Assembly: GCA_017881645.1 (NCBI GenBank)
Contig: JADGQQ010000100.1
Location: 1-16,281 of the forward strand
DNA: 16,281 nt
From: Clostridia bacterium
Lineage (GTDB): Bacteria; Bacillota; Clostridia; Saccharofermentanales; Saccharofermentanaceae
Direction of reading: 5' to 3'
Within the stretch, counting starts at the first letter, position 1; each line of letters starts with the position of its first letter. Under the pieces are notes generated by a model, which had not been told where the DNA came from, made no database searches, and saw nothing but the letters and a program-made list of their open reading frames with translations. Both the position numbers and the translations under genes were made by a program. This document shows positions 6,898 to 14,745 of the stretch, one piece after another.

Positions 6898-7746
6898 ATG
6901 TATAAAATCGTCTCGAAAAAGATATTGAATTCCGCGGTAATTTCGATGGAAGTCGAAGCTCCGTTCATTGCCAGGAAGGCAAAAGCAGGTCAGTTTATTA
7001 TTTTCCGTGTGGATGAATTCGGGGAGCGGATTCCTCTGACCATCGCGGATTTTGACCGCGAAAAGGGCACCGTCACTATCATCTTCCAGCTCGTCGGAAA
7101 ATCGACAAAAATTCTGGGCGCCAAAGAACCCGGCGATATGATCCTGGATTTTGTCGGTCCTCTCGGCCAGCCGACGGAAATCGAAGGCTATAAGAAAGTC
7201 TGTGTCGTCGGCGGCGGCGTCGGCTGCGCGATCGCCTACCCTTCCGCAAAGGCACTTTTCCAGAACGGCGCAGATGTGGACATTATCGCCGGCTTCCGCA
7301 ATAAAGATATTGTTATTCTTGAAGACGAAATGAAGGCCGTATCGAACCGGCTCTTCCTGACGACGGATGACGGTTCCTATGGTGCGAAGGGTTTTGTTAC
7401 CGATCAGCTCAAGAGCCTGATCGAGGCCGGCAACAATTACGATCTCGTCATTGCGATCGGGCCGGTCATCATGATGAAAATGGTCGCGGCCGTTACAAAG
7501 CCGTTCGGGATAAAGACCATTGTCAGTCTGAACCCGATTATGATTGACGGAACCGGCATGTGCGGCGGATGCCGCGTGACGGTCGGCGGTGAAATCCGTT
7601 TTGCCTGCGTCCACGGTCCGGATTTTGACGGACACAAAGTGGATTTTGATGAGCTCATGCGCAGAAATACCGTATACAGGAAACAGGAGCTTGCTGAATC
7701 CGATCATGTCTGCAGACTTGGACTGGAGGTAAAGAACAATGGCTAA
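6898..7746 (+). CDS. nfnA: NfnA: FAD/[2Fe-2S] subunit of NADH-dependent ferredoxin:NADP+ oxidoreductase
   Basis: A 282-residue small subunit of the electron-bifurcating transhydrogenase, which couples NADH and NADPH to ferredoxin. It belongs to the PyrK/SudB-like ferredoxin reductase family. Visible are the FAD-binding RIPLTI (residues 44-49), the nucleotide-binding VVGGGVGCA (103-111) and a C-terminal [2Fe-2S] site with Cys222, Cys225 and Cys237 (MCGGC and FACVHG). Asp217 lies just before them; known NfnA structures use three Cys and one Asp at this site, and the arrangement here agrees. The ATG at 6898 follows GGGAGAGA. The last 8 nt overlap nfnB, so the subunits are made together. Taken alone the protein could be read as a dihydroorotate dehydrogenase electron-transfer subunit or a sulfide dehydrogenase subunit; the nfnB neighbour decides. 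Confidence 0.88.
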   Translation: MYKIVSKKILNSAVISMEVEAPFIARKAKAGQFIIFRVDEFGERIPLTIADFDREKGTVTIIFQLVGKSTKILGAKEPGDMILDFVGPLGQPTEIEGYKKVCVVGGGVGCAIAYPSAKALFQNGADVDIIAGFRNKDIVILEDEMKAVSNRLFLTTDDGSYGAKGFVTDQLKSLIEAGNNYDLVIAIGPVIMMKMVAAVTKPFGIKTIVSLNPIMIDGTGMCGGCRVTVGGEIRFACVHGPDFDGHKVDFDELMRRNTVYRKQELAESDHVCRLGLEVKNNG

Positions 7747-9136
7747 TATGTCACTTAAAAAGGTGCCCATGCCCGAACAGGATCCTCAGGTACGCAACAA
7801 GAACTTCACCGAGGTATCTCTCGGATATACGCCGGAAATGGCGATGGAAGAAGCAACGCGCTGCCTGAACTGCAAGAACAAACCCTGCGTGGCAGGATGC
7901 CCTGTCAATGTGCTGATTCCTGAATTTATCATGAAGACAGCAGCCGGACAATTCGAGGAAGCATTTGATATCATCAAGACCACGAACTGCCTTCCGGCCG
8001 TCTGCGGACGCGTCTGTCCGCAGGAATCCCAGTGCGAAGAGAAGTGCATCCGTGCAATCAAAGGCGAAGCGGTCGGCATCGGCCGTCTGGAGCGTTTTGT
8101 TGCAGATTATCATATGGAACACAGTTCGGCGGCTGCCGTTCCTCCGGTTCCCAACGGACATAAGGCTGCCGTCATCGGCGCCGGTCCGGCAGGACTTACA
8201 TGTGCAAGCGATCTGGCTCTGCTCGGATACAAAGTCACCATATTTGAAGCATTCCACAAGCCGGGCGGCGTACTGGTCTACGGAATTCCCGAATTCCGTC
8301 TCCCGAAAGCTCTCGTCCAGAAGGAAATTGACAATCTGACCGCTCTCGGCGTAGAGATCATGCCGAATATGGTTATCGGCAAAATTCTGTCCGTTGACGA
8401 ACTTTTCGAAGACGGCTATGAAGCGGTATTCATCGGATCCGGTGCCGGCCTGCCGACATTTATGAATATTGAGGGCGAGAATCTCCTCGGTGTCTATTCT
8501 GCCAACGAATATCTGACCCGTGCAAACCTGATGAAAGCATATGACAGCGAATACGACACGCCGATCCGCAAGAGCAAAGCGGTCGCAGTCGTCGGCGGCG
8601 GCAACGTTGCGATGGATGCGGCGCGTACGGCCAAACGCCTCGGTGCGGAGACGGTATACATTGTATATCGCCGTTCCGAAATCGAAATGCCTGCACGTCT
8701 CGAAGAAGTGCACCACGCCAAAGAAGAAGGCATCATTTTCAAGAATCTGAATAATCCGGTCCGGCTTTTGGCCGGCGATACCGGGGAAGTCGCTGCGATG
8801 GAGTGTATCGAGATGGATCTCGGTGAACCCGATGCATCCGGACGCCGCCGCCCGATTGAGAAAGCCGGTTCGAACTTCATACTCGATGTCGACACGGTCA
8901 TCATCGCGATCGGCACGTCTCCGAATCCTCTGATCCGGAGCACAACGTCCGGTCTTGAAGCCAACAAATGGGGCTGTCTGGTAGCCGACGATTCGATGGC
9001 GACATCCAAGCCGGGCGTGTTTGCCGGCGGAGACGCTGTTACCGGAGCGGCTACGGTTATTCTCGCAATGGGCGCCGGCAAAATTGCCGCTGCTTCCATG
9101 GACGCATACATCCGGAGCAAATCCGAACAGGTGTAA
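7739..9136 (+). CDS. nfnB: NfnB: large subunit of NADH-dependent ferredoxin:NADP+ oxidoreductase (GltD-like)
   Basis: A 465-residue flavoprotein homologous to the small subunit of glutamate synthase. The N-terminal cysteine-rich domain would carry two [4Fe-4S] clusters, with cysteines at 42, 45, 50 and 54 and at 84, 89, 93, 99 and 103. An FAD-binding Rossmann motif GAGPAG follows (147-152), then a second nucleotide-binding motif GGGNVAMD (286-293) for NADP(H). Near the C-terminus FAGGDAVTGAATV is the FAD-contacting GD motif. Length and domain order match both GltD and NfnB. No glutamate synthase large subunit is present and nfnA precedes it with an 8-nt overlap, so NfnB is preferred. The ATG at 7739 has GGAGG 9 nt upstream. 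The bifurcating FAD would sit in this subunit. Confidence 0.9.
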   Translation: MANMSLKKVPMPEQDPQVRNKNFTEVSLGYTPEMAMEEATRCLNCKNKPCVAGCPVNVLIPEFIMKTAAGQFEEAFDIIKTTNCLPAVCGRVCPQESQCEEKCIRAIKGEAVGIGRLERFVADYHMEHSSAAAVPPVPNGHKAAVIGAGPAGLTCASDLALLGYKVTIFEAFHKPGGVLVYGIPEFRLPKALVQKEIDNLTALGVEIMPNMVIGKILSVDELFEDGYEAVFIGSGAGLPTFMNIEGENLLGVYSANEYLTRANLMKAYDSEYDTPIRKSKAVAVVGGGNVAMDAARTAKRLGAETVYIVYRRSEIEMPARLEEVHHAKEEGIIFKNLNNPVRLLAGDTGEVAAMECIEMDLGEPDASGRRRPIEKAGSNFILDVDTVIIAIGTSPNPLIRSTTSGLEANKWGCLVADDSMATSKPGVFAGGDAVTGAATVILAMGAGKIAAASMDAYIRSKSEQV

Positions 9137-9140
9137 TAGC

Positions 9141-10130
9141 ATGAACAGAATCGTTGTTCTCGACGGATACGCTTTGAATCCGGGAGATCTCTCGTGGAAG
9201 CCTTTTGAAGACTTCGGCGAGGTGCAGGTGTATGCGCGCACGAATCCGTCCGATATGATCCAACGCATCGCAAATGCAGAGATCGTCCTAACGAATAAAG
9301 CCTATTTTACCCGTCAAATTTTCGATCAGCTGCCAAACCTGCGGTACATCGGCGTCATGGCCACCGGCTATAACGTCATTGATATTGCCGCTGCCCGTGC
9401 AAAAAACATTACCGTATCCAATATCCCGGAATACGCATCCTACGCGACTGCGCAAATGACATTTGCACTATTGCTGGAGATGACCAACCGCACAGCCCGT
9501 CACGACCAACGGGTCCATGAAGGTGTCTGGACAGCCTGTCAGGATTTTTGTTTTTGGGAATCTAACCTTACGGAACTTTGGCAGAAGACGATCGGCATTA
9601 TCGGGTACGGCAAAATCGGCCGTCGCGTTGCCGTCATCGCACAGGCTCTGGGCATGCGAGTTCTTGTGACAAGCCGTTCCATCGAAGAGCAAATACAGTC
9701 CGGCGAAACCGCATCGATTTCCAACAGCGATGACGGGCTGATTTTCGTGACACTGTCGGATCTGCTCGCACAAAGCGACATCATTACGCTACACTGCCCG
9801 CTGACAGAAGACACCGCCGGAATGATCGATGCGCGTGCCATCTCGCACATGAAAGACAGCGTGCTGCTGGTGAATACGTCACGCGGGCCGATCCTGAATG
9901 AGACGGATGTCGCAGACGCTCTCCGTTCGGGGAAAATCGCCGGTGCCGCACTTGATGTTCTGTCCACGGAACCGCCGAAGCCGGACAATCCGCTTCTTAC
10001 GGCTCCCAACTGCATCATCACTCCCCATATCGCATGGGCACCCCGCGAGACGCGCCAGCGTCTTTTGGACACAGCATATGCGAATCTGCAGGCATTTCTA
10101 TCCGGATCGCCGCAGAATGTGATATCCTAG
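9141..10130 (+). CDS. D-2-hydroxyacid dehydrogenase (glycerate dehydrogenase-like)
   Basis: A 329-residue NAD(P)-dependent D-isomer-specific 2-hydroxyacid dehydrogenase that reduces a 2-keto acid (for example hydroxypyruvate or glyoxylate) or the reverse. The nucleotide fold shows GYGKIG (155-160). The catalytic triad is present: Arg248 in NTSRGP, Glu277 in STEPP and His296 in TPHIAWAP. Sequence around MATGYN (73-78) and the overall length resemble glycerate dehydrogenases (HprA type) more than phosphoglycerate dehydrogenase, since no ACT domain follows; substrate choice remains a guess. The frame is open further upstream inside nfnB, but the ATG at 9141, 4 nt after the nfnB stop with AGGTG about 8 nt before it, gives the family's normal N-terminus. 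Its place in the nfn operon suggests it uses the nicotinamide pool set by Nfn. Confidence 0.85.
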   Translation: MNRIVVLDGYALNPGDLSWKPFEDFGEVQVYARTNPSDMIQRIANAEIVLTNKAYFTRQIFDQLPNLRYIGVMATGYNVIDIAAARAKNITVSNIPEYASYATAQMTFALLLEMTNRTARHDQRVHEGVWTACQDFCFWESNLTELWQKTIGIIGYGKIGRRVAVIAQALGMRVLVTSRSIEEQIQSGETASISNSDDGLIFVTLSDLLAQSDIITLHCPLTEDTAGMIDARAISHMKDSVLLVNTSRGPILNETDVADALRSGKIAGAALDVLSTEPPKPDNPLLTAPNCIITPHIAWAPRETRQRLLDTAYANLQAFLSGSPQNVIS

Positions 10131-10161
10131 TTTTCGAATCAATCTCTGCAGGAGGCACGCA

Positions 10162-10656
10162 ATGATCGCAGCGATCCAAAGCTTTTTTGAACCGATATGG
10201 CACCAGCTGACCGTTTTCTTTTTCGCCATGGTCCCCGTTTTTGAACTTCGGGGAGCCATTCCGCTGGGAGCGTATTATCATCTTCCGATGTGGGAGACAT
10301 TTCTGTTGGCAGTGATCGGAAATCTGATTCCCGTTCCTTTCATTCTTCTCTTCATTAAGAGAATTTTCGCCTGGATGAAGAAAAACGAGCGTGCGAAAAG
10401 GATTGTCGAGAAATTCGAAAAGCGCATCGTGAAAAAGTCACAGGAAATGAAAAAAGTAACTTTTTGGGGACTGATGATTTTTGTTGCCATTCCGCTTCCC
10501 GGAACAGGCGCATGGACCGGAGCCGGAATCGGCGCGCTGCTGGAAATGCGTTTTCGGGATGCATTCCTGTCCGTGGCCCTCGGTGTTCTGACCGCAGGCG
10601 TCGTCGTTACGGCAATCGCATATGGATTCCTGAGCATGCTGAATTTCCTGCTCTGA
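10162..10656 (+). CDS. Small multi-drug export family protein (COG2426), membrane
   Basis: A 164-residue integral membrane protein with three to four hydrophobic segments. It carries the family signatures FELRGAIPLGA (27-37) and IPLPGTGAWTGAGIGA (110-125), the second also resembling a DedA-like re-entrant loop. A basic stretch (about 66-98) lies between the two halves. The family is annotated as putative small multi-drug export on thin evidence, so transport of any given compound is not established. AGGAGG lies a few nt before the ATG at 10162. The gap from the dehydrogenase is 31 nt, so it is probably the last gene of the nfn operon. No clear plus-strand terminator follows: the strong hairpin at 10697-10727 has its T-tract on the other strand. 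Confidence 0.8.
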   Translation: MIAAIQSFFEPIWHQLTVFFFAMVPVFELRGAIPLGAYYHLPMWETFLLAVIGNLIPVPFILLFIKRIFAWMKKNERAKRIVEKFEKRIVKKSQEMKKVTFWGLMIFVAIPLPGTGAWTGAGIGALLEMRFRDAFLSVALGVLTAGVVVTAIAYGFLSMLNFLL

Positions 10657-10696
10657 TCGAAGGAAGGCTTTCCCGCGGCGTTCACAAAAACACAAA

Positions 10697-10727
10697 AGCG
10701 CCGGCATTCAAATTGAATGCCAACGCT
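10697..10727 (-). terminator. Intrinsic terminator of a minus-strand transcript
   Basis: A perfect 8-bp stem with a 3-nt loop (10703-10710 with 10714-10721), extended by AGCG/CGCT (10697-10700 with 10724-10727) across a 2x2 internal loop. In the minus direction it is followed by CGCTTTTGTGTTTTTG, a good T-rich tail; on the plus strand there is none. It implies that something is transcribed leftward from the 10730-11060 stretch. Confidence 0.7.
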
Positions 10728-11035
10728 CCTGTAGATGTACCCCCGTACAAATGCCTATCCGCATAAGATTCCCCTTGTGCAGATTCTTAGCTTCATATTA
10801 CTTCCGATGTTACCGGAAAGCAAGTAATTCAAGGGGTTCCGGGCGTCAAAGTGTCTTGAGAATATCCGCGTGTCTTCCAGCAGCGCATCGATCGAATCGA
10901 GCCCGGGGCGGTGCAGAAGATCCATAACATACAGGTTGTCCGCCGGGGTGGAGCCGCTTGCCGGATCGCCCGCAGGCGACCACCGGAGAAACCGGCGGAC
11001 TTTCGCGCATTCAGCCGCCGGCACTGACAGAAAAC
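10697..11035 (-). ncRNA. Candidate structured RNA (or degenerate small ORF) upstream of the terminator
   Basis: The stretch between the COG2426 gene and tetR is GC-rich and folds well. A 9-bp perfect stem (10938-10946 with 10992-11000) leads into 10947-10951 with 10980-10984, then a 5-bp hairpin 10966-10970 with 10975-10979. Further along are 10771-10777 with 10830-10836 enclosing 10797-10806 paired to 10814-10818 and 10824-10828 around a 5-nt bulge, then 10736-10740 with 10745-10749, then the terminator. The 9-bp stem competes with 10992-10998 pairing to 11015-11021. A 108-codon frame (11081-10755, minus) also runs through it. Its middle looks faintly protein-like (NLYVMDLLHRPGLDSIDALL), but it has no good ribosome binding site and I do not recognise it. 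I found no convincing promoter, so the 5' end is a guess. RNA is preferred to protein only moderately. Confidence 0.4.
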
Positions 11036-11042
11036 GCGCGCC

Positions 11043-11067
11043 CAAAGTCCCCCTACACAAAGTCCCC
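11043..11067 (+). repeat. Tandem 10-bp direct repeat upstream of the tetR-hyf promoter
   Basis: CAAAGTCCCC occurs at 11043-11052 and again at 11058-11067, 15 bp apart. The second copy ends 7 bp before the -35 box at 11075. Position and spacing resemble an activator site, but no binding protein is known from the sequence. Confidence 0.6.
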
Positions 11068-11074
11068 GGAACGC

Positions 11075-11102
11075 TTGACAAATCAAACGGATACGCTATT
11101 CT
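11075..11102 (+). promoter_or_regulatory. Promoter of the tetR-hyf cluster
   Basis: A consensus TTGACA (11075-11080), 16 nt, and TATTCT (11097-11102), giving a start near 11109. The ATG at 11104 is therefore too early to be the regulator start. Confidence 0.75.
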
Positions 11103-11107
11103 AATGC

Positions 11108-11133
11108 TTGACTACCTTACGATCGGTAGGCAA
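11108..11133 (+). promoter_or_regulatory. Probable TetR-type operator at the transcription start
   Basis: An interrupted palindrome: TTGACTACC (11108-11116), 8 nt, GGTAGGCAA (11125-11133), with 8 of 9 positions symmetric. It covers the predicted start point, directly before the tetR gene, which is the usual layout for an autoregulated TetR repressor. Binding by this TetR is inferred. Confidence 0.65.
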
Positions 11134-11151
11134 TGCGAAAGTGAGATGTGG

Positions 11152-11700
11152 ATGGAAACGAAGAAACGGATTATGGATTCTGCTTTCCGGCTGTTTGCCG
11201 AAAAAGGGAACGAATTTTCATTAGCGGAAGTCGCAAAGGAAGTCGGGATTCAGAAACCCTCCATTTACGCTCATTTTGCGAGCAAAGACGTCCTGATGCA
11301 TGCGGTCACAGACCGGGAAATCGAAGAATACTTTTTTGAAATTCATGAGCAGAGCCGTGACCTGAAGCACATATTTTTTATGATTTTGGGGTATTATAGT
11401 AATTCTACGACACGTCTGTTTTTCTGGAAAAGACTCCTTCTTTTTCCGCCGGAATCGTTCGACACGATACTTATGGAGAAAATACACAATCTTTCACAGA
11501 CGCGTTTCGAAATCATCCGGGAAATCCTCGATTCATATGTGGATACCGGTCTGATCCGGCCGCAGAACACGACAACTGCCGCGTACTCTTTTCTCGCGCT
11601 GATTCATGGTTTGCTGTCTACCTCGATTATTTACAAATCCGAGGATGTATCGACGCACTATGAAGAAATATGGCAAATATTCTGGAATGGACTCATCTAG
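11152..11700 (+). CDS. TetR/AcrR-family transcriptional regulator
   Basis: A 183-residue regulator. The N-terminus (METKKRIMDSAFRLFAEKG) and the helix-turn-helix region (about residues 22-50, with VAKEVGIQKPSIYAHFASKD) are classic TetR. The C-terminal part is helical with many aromatic residues (EYFFEIHEQ, FFWKRLLLFPP) and would bind an unknown ligand and dimerise. The start could be ATG 11146 or 11152; both follow a weak GTGAG, and the earlier ATG 11104 lies at the promoter. The frame is open far upstream (to 10870), but that part is not expressed as protein if the promoter is right. The stop (11698-11700) directly abuts the hyfB ribosome binding site GGAGGG. The regulator therefore leads the hyf cluster and probably represses it together with itself. 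Confidence 0.85.
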   Translation: METKKRIMDSAFRLFAEKGNEFSLAEVAKEVGIQKPSIYAHFASKDVLMHAVTDREIEEYFFEIHEQSRDLKHIFFMILGYYSNSTTRLFFWKRLLLFPPESFDTILMEKIHNLSQTRFEIIREILDSYVDTGLIRPQNTTTAAYSFLALIHGLLSTSIIYKSEDVSTHYEEIWQIFWNGLI

Positions 11701-11713
11701 GGAGGGCGAATCA

Positions 11714-13771
11714 TTGTTGGAAGCATTTCACAATTCCGGAGGACAGGGCACATTGTTTTGGGTGTCGATTATTTTGTATGCCGCCGCGGCTATATTCTCT
11801 CTGGCTCTCATGAAAAATCCCAAAGTATGCACGCTCGTTTCCAACGGGCTCTGTATCCTCGCCTCTGTTTTCGGCATAGCAACTTCAATTATCGACATCG
11901 CAATTGAGAAAATTCACACGGATCTGTATGTTTTTCAGTCGGCCATTCCCTATCTGTCCGTTGATATTCGTCTGGACCGGCTGTCTTCCTTCTTTCTGCT
12001 TTGTCTGTCGGTTCTCGTGCTCTGCGTTTCCATTTATGCGATCGGCTATGTCTCACACTACTTCGGCAAACGAAATGTAGGCGTTCTTCATTTCCTGTAT
12101 GCCGCTTTCATTCTGTCGATGATTTTTGTCATGACATCCGGAAATGCGGTTTTCTTCTTTGTCGCCTGGGAAGCCATGGCGCTGCTGTCGTATTTTCTGG
12201 TCATCTACGAATCGGAAAAGGAAGAAAATGTGAATGCCGGCCGCCTGTATATTATCATGACGCATATCGGTACGGCTTTCCTGCTGATCGCTTTCATGAT
12301 TATGTTCAGCTACACCCGTTCCTTCGATATGTTCGGCAGTTCGGCGGCCATTCCCGCCTTTGCGAAAAACATCATGTTCGTATTATTTCTTCTGGGTTTC
12401 GGGACCAAGGCCGGCGTCGTGCCGGTTCACATCTGGCTTCCGTATGCGCATCCGGCTGCACCGAGCCATGTATCCGCGCTGATGTCCGGCATTATGATCA
12501 AAACAGCTGTCTACGGTCTTCTTCGATTTGTTTTCTCCTACCTCGGCGTACAGAACACCTGGTGGGGGGTTGCAATCCTTGTACTCGGAATCGTGTCCGC
12601 ACTGATGGGCGTAGCCTACGCGTTTGTTGAGAAAAACATCAAGCGGCTTCTGGCATACAGCAGTATTGAAAATATCGGTATTATTTTTATCGGACTCGGC
12701 ATCGCCTTCATCGCGAAGGCACAGGGAAATTCGCTCGTCTGCGGTCTTGCCCTGGCGGCGTCGCTGTTCCACTGCCTGAATCACACGCTCTTCAAGGGCA
12801 GTCTGTTCCTCGGCGCCGGCTCCGTGCATTTTGCGTCGGGAACGAAAAACATGGAGGAACTGGGCGGCCTCATCAAGAGAATGCCGGTTACGGCCGTGCT
12901 GTTTCTCTGCGGTGCGCTCTCCATTTCCGCCATTGTCCCGTTCAACGGATTCATCAGCGAATGGCTGACATACCAGTCGCTCTTTGCGAACATTCTTCCG
13001 GGCCACGCACTTATCAACATCTTAACCATTCTGTCCGTCGCTGTTCTTGCGATGGCCGGAGCGCTGGCTGCCGCGAGCTTCATTAAATTATTCGGTATCT
13101 CCTTCCTGGGACTCCCACGAAGTGAACGGGCGTCGAACGCCGTAGAAGTACCCGGCGTGATGAACGTCGGCATGGGCATTCTTGTGACGTTATGTCTGGC
13201 TGTCGGACTTTTTCCCATGGCCGTGCTGCAGATGCTAGACCGCGTTCTAACCGGCTTCGCGGGAATTTCGATCCTCCCCCAGTTGAAGAACGGATGGCTG
13301 ACCGCGTTCTCCCCTCTCTCGATCTCCGGAAATGCCGTTTCACCCGCCGTAATCGCAGGCGTGTTCGCCGGAGTGATTCTTGCGGCTCTGGTTCTGATTC
13401 GCATCATCGGCGGAAAACGAAGAGAACGCAAAGTCGGAACCTGGGACTGCGGGTTCGAATCATTAAATGCAAGAACACAGTACAGTGCGACCGGATTTTC
13501 AAAACCGGTTAAAATCGCTTTGAAAATTCTTTTCAGACCTTCACGTGTCGTAAAAACAGAAGGCGATCTGGTATACCATCCCGAATCGATCCAGTATCTG
13601 GTCGGTATTGAGCCCATTTTCGAACGGTATTTATATGACCCCATTTCGAAGCTGGCGCGAAGTATTTCACACAAGATCAAATACTCGGTGCAGACCGGAA
13701 GTATTCATGCTTATCTGATCTATATTCTTCTCACGGTTTTAATCCTGATGTTCTATAACAGAATTGCGTAA
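11714..13771 (+). CDS. hyfB: HyfB-like proton-translocating subunit of a group 4 (hydrogenase-4 type) membrane complex
   Basis: A 685-residue polytopic protein of the NuoL/NuoM/Mrp antiporter family, close in length to HyfB (about 670). Landmark ion-channel residues are Glu153 in FFFVAWEAMALLSY, Lys232 in GFGTKAGVVPVHIWLP and Lys263 in SGIMIKTAVYG. His-containing HCLNHTLFKGSLFLGAGSV follows. In complex I relatives these residues carry protons across half-channels; here the protein would form part of the membrane arm coupled to a hydrogenase or formate hydrogenlyase. The start is taken as TTG 11714, or the adjacent TTG 11717, because GGAGGG at 11701-11706 lies 7 nt upstream. The in-frame ATGs further upstream lie inside tetR and give a non-homologous N-terminus. 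Spacing to tetR is 13 nt and to hyfC 15 nt. Confidence 0.88.
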   Translation: MLEAFHNSGGQGTLFWVSIILYAAAAIFSLALMKNPKVCTLVSNGLCILASVFGIATSIIDIAIEKIHTDLYVFQSAIPYLSVDIRLDRLSSFFLLCLSVLVLCVSIYAIGYVSHYFGKRNVGVLHFLYAAFILSMIFVMTSGNAVFFFVAWEAMALLSYFLVIYESEKEENVNAGRLYIIMTHIGTAFLLIAFMIMFSYTRSFDMFGSSAAIPAFAKNIMFVLFLLGFGTKAGVVPVHIWLPYAHPAAPSHVSALMSGIMIKTAVYGLLRFVFSYLGVQNTWWGVAILVLGIVSALMGVAYAFVEKNIKRLLAYSSIENIGIIFIGLGIAFIAKAQGNSLVCGLALAASLFHCLNHTLFKGSLFLGAGSVHFASGTKNMEELGGLIKRMPVTAVLFLCGALSISAIVPFNGFISEWLTYQSLFANILPGHALINILTILSVAVLAMAGALAAASFIKLFGISFLGLPRSERASNAVEVPGVMNVGMGILVTLCLAVGLFPMAVLQMLDRVLTGFAGISILPQLKNGWLTAFSPLSISGNAVSPAVIAGVFAGVILAALVLIRIIGGKRRERKVGTWDCGFESLNARTQYSATGFSKPVKIALKILFRPSRVVKTEGDLVYHPESIQYLVGIEPIFERYLYDPISKLARSISHKIKYSVQTGSIHAYLIYILLTVLILMFYNRIA

Positions 13772-13786
13772 GGAGGGGAGCTCAAA

Positions 13787-14743
13787 ATGATGCATGCCGT
13801 GTATGCTCTGATTCAAATCATCGTTATTATTTTAGCCGCCCCGCTCGTGAACGGAATCATCCGAAAAGTGAAGGCGCTCACGCAGAAGCGAAAGGGCGCG
13901 CCTCTTCTGCAGATGTATTTTGATTTGTTTAAGCTTCTGAAAAAAAGTGTTGTCGTATCCGATGTGGCTTCCTGGATATTCCGGGCGGCTCCGTACATTG
14001 CTATTGCCTCCGCGGTCGCTGCCTCGCTGTTTGTGCCCGTTGCAACATGGCCGGAATCGCAGGGATACGCAGGAGATATGATTCTGTTCGTATCCGTTCT
14101 GGCTTTGGGGCGCTTCTTTATGATGCTTGCCGCGCTGGATACGGCCAGCACTTTCGGCGGTATGGGCTCGAGCCGTGAGGCCATGATTTCCGCGCTCATA
14201 GAGCCGTCCTTACTGGTTACGCTGTTTACTGTCGCGCTGATTGCCAAGTCAACCTCCATTTTTCAGATCATGCATTTTACGGCGGGCGTCGGCATCCCGC
14301 TCCTTCACCCTGTGTATATTCTGGGGTTTGCCGCGCTTTGTACGATTATCATCGCGGAGACGTCAAGAGTACCGGTTGACGACCCGTCCACACATCTTGA
14401 ACTGACAATGGTCCACGAGGCCATGATTCTGGAATATTCGGGCAGAGACCTGGCACTGATGGAGCTTTCCGCTTCGATCAGGCAGCTCGTCTTTATCACA
14501 CTTCTGGTCAATATATACGTCCCTCATGATCAGATGATTGCATTGTACGGTCTGTCCGGCTTTGCCGCAATTGCCGTATCACTCTTTGTCTATCTGATCA
14601 AGGTAGTTCTCGTTTCCATCCTGATCGCCGTCATCGAAGTGCATGCGGTCAAGCTGCGGCTTTTCAGCATTCCGAATCTGGCTGCACTTGCTTTTATCGT
14701 GTCATTTCTCGGATTCATTCAGTATTTCGTTTTGGGGAGGTAG
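13787..14743 (+). CDS. hyfC: HyfC-like NuoH-family membrane subunit
   Basis: A 318-residue membrane protein of the NuoH/HycD/HyfC family, which anchors the hydrophilic catalytic arm to the membrane arm. The N-terminal loop has the variant QKRKGAPLLQMYFDLFKLLK (33-52) in place of the NuoH quinone-pocket signature. The central acidic loop has AETSRVPVDDPSTHLELTMV (190-209) and HEAMILEYSGRDLALMEL, with Glu191, Glu205 and Glu211 typical of the proton path from the redox site. Eight hydrophobic segments are plausible. GGAGGGG precedes ATG 13787; the next codon is also ATG, so 13790 is possible. The stop is 2 nt before hyfE, which makes one transcript nearly certain. Confidence 0.9.
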   Translation: MMHAVYALIQIIVIILAAPLVNGIIRKVKALTQKRKGAPLLQMYFDLFKLLKKSVVVSDVASWIFRAAPYIAIASAVAASLFVPVATWPESQGYAGDMILFVSVLALGRFFMMLAALDTASTFGGMGSSREAMISALIEPSLLVTLFTVALIAKSTSIFQIMHFTAGVGIPLLHPVYILGFAALCTIIIAETSRVPVDDPSTHLELTMVHEAMILEYSGRDLALMELSASIRQLVFITLLVNIYVPHDQMIALYGLSGFAAIAVSLFVYLIKVVLVSILIAVIEVHAVKLRLFSIPNLAALAFIVSFLGFIQYFVLGR

Positions 14744-14745
14744 AA

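Noticed and set aside
6601..7770. A 389-codon minus-strand frame antisense to nfnA
   Set aside because: It covers nfnA and two divergent promoters, has no family features and lies opposite a well-supported gene.
7751..9268. A 505-codon minus-strand frame antisense to nfnB
   Set aside because: The plus frame has clear FeS, FAD and NADP motifs. The antisense frame has no recognisable domain and is a shadow of biased codon use.
10985..11010. RNase P RNA, suggested by GCGAAAGTCC on the minus strand
   Set aside because: It is only a partial match to the universal core, and the required 3' partner region is absent before the terminator.
10870..11151. N-terminal extension of the TetR protein
   Set aside because: It would cross the consensus promoter and operator and precedes a normal TetR N-terminus; the added residues are low-complexity and Arg/Ser-rich.
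11606..11713. Upstream ATG for hyfB inside tetR
   Set aside because: The added residues are not HyfB-like, and GGAGGG at 11701-11706 points to TTG 11714.
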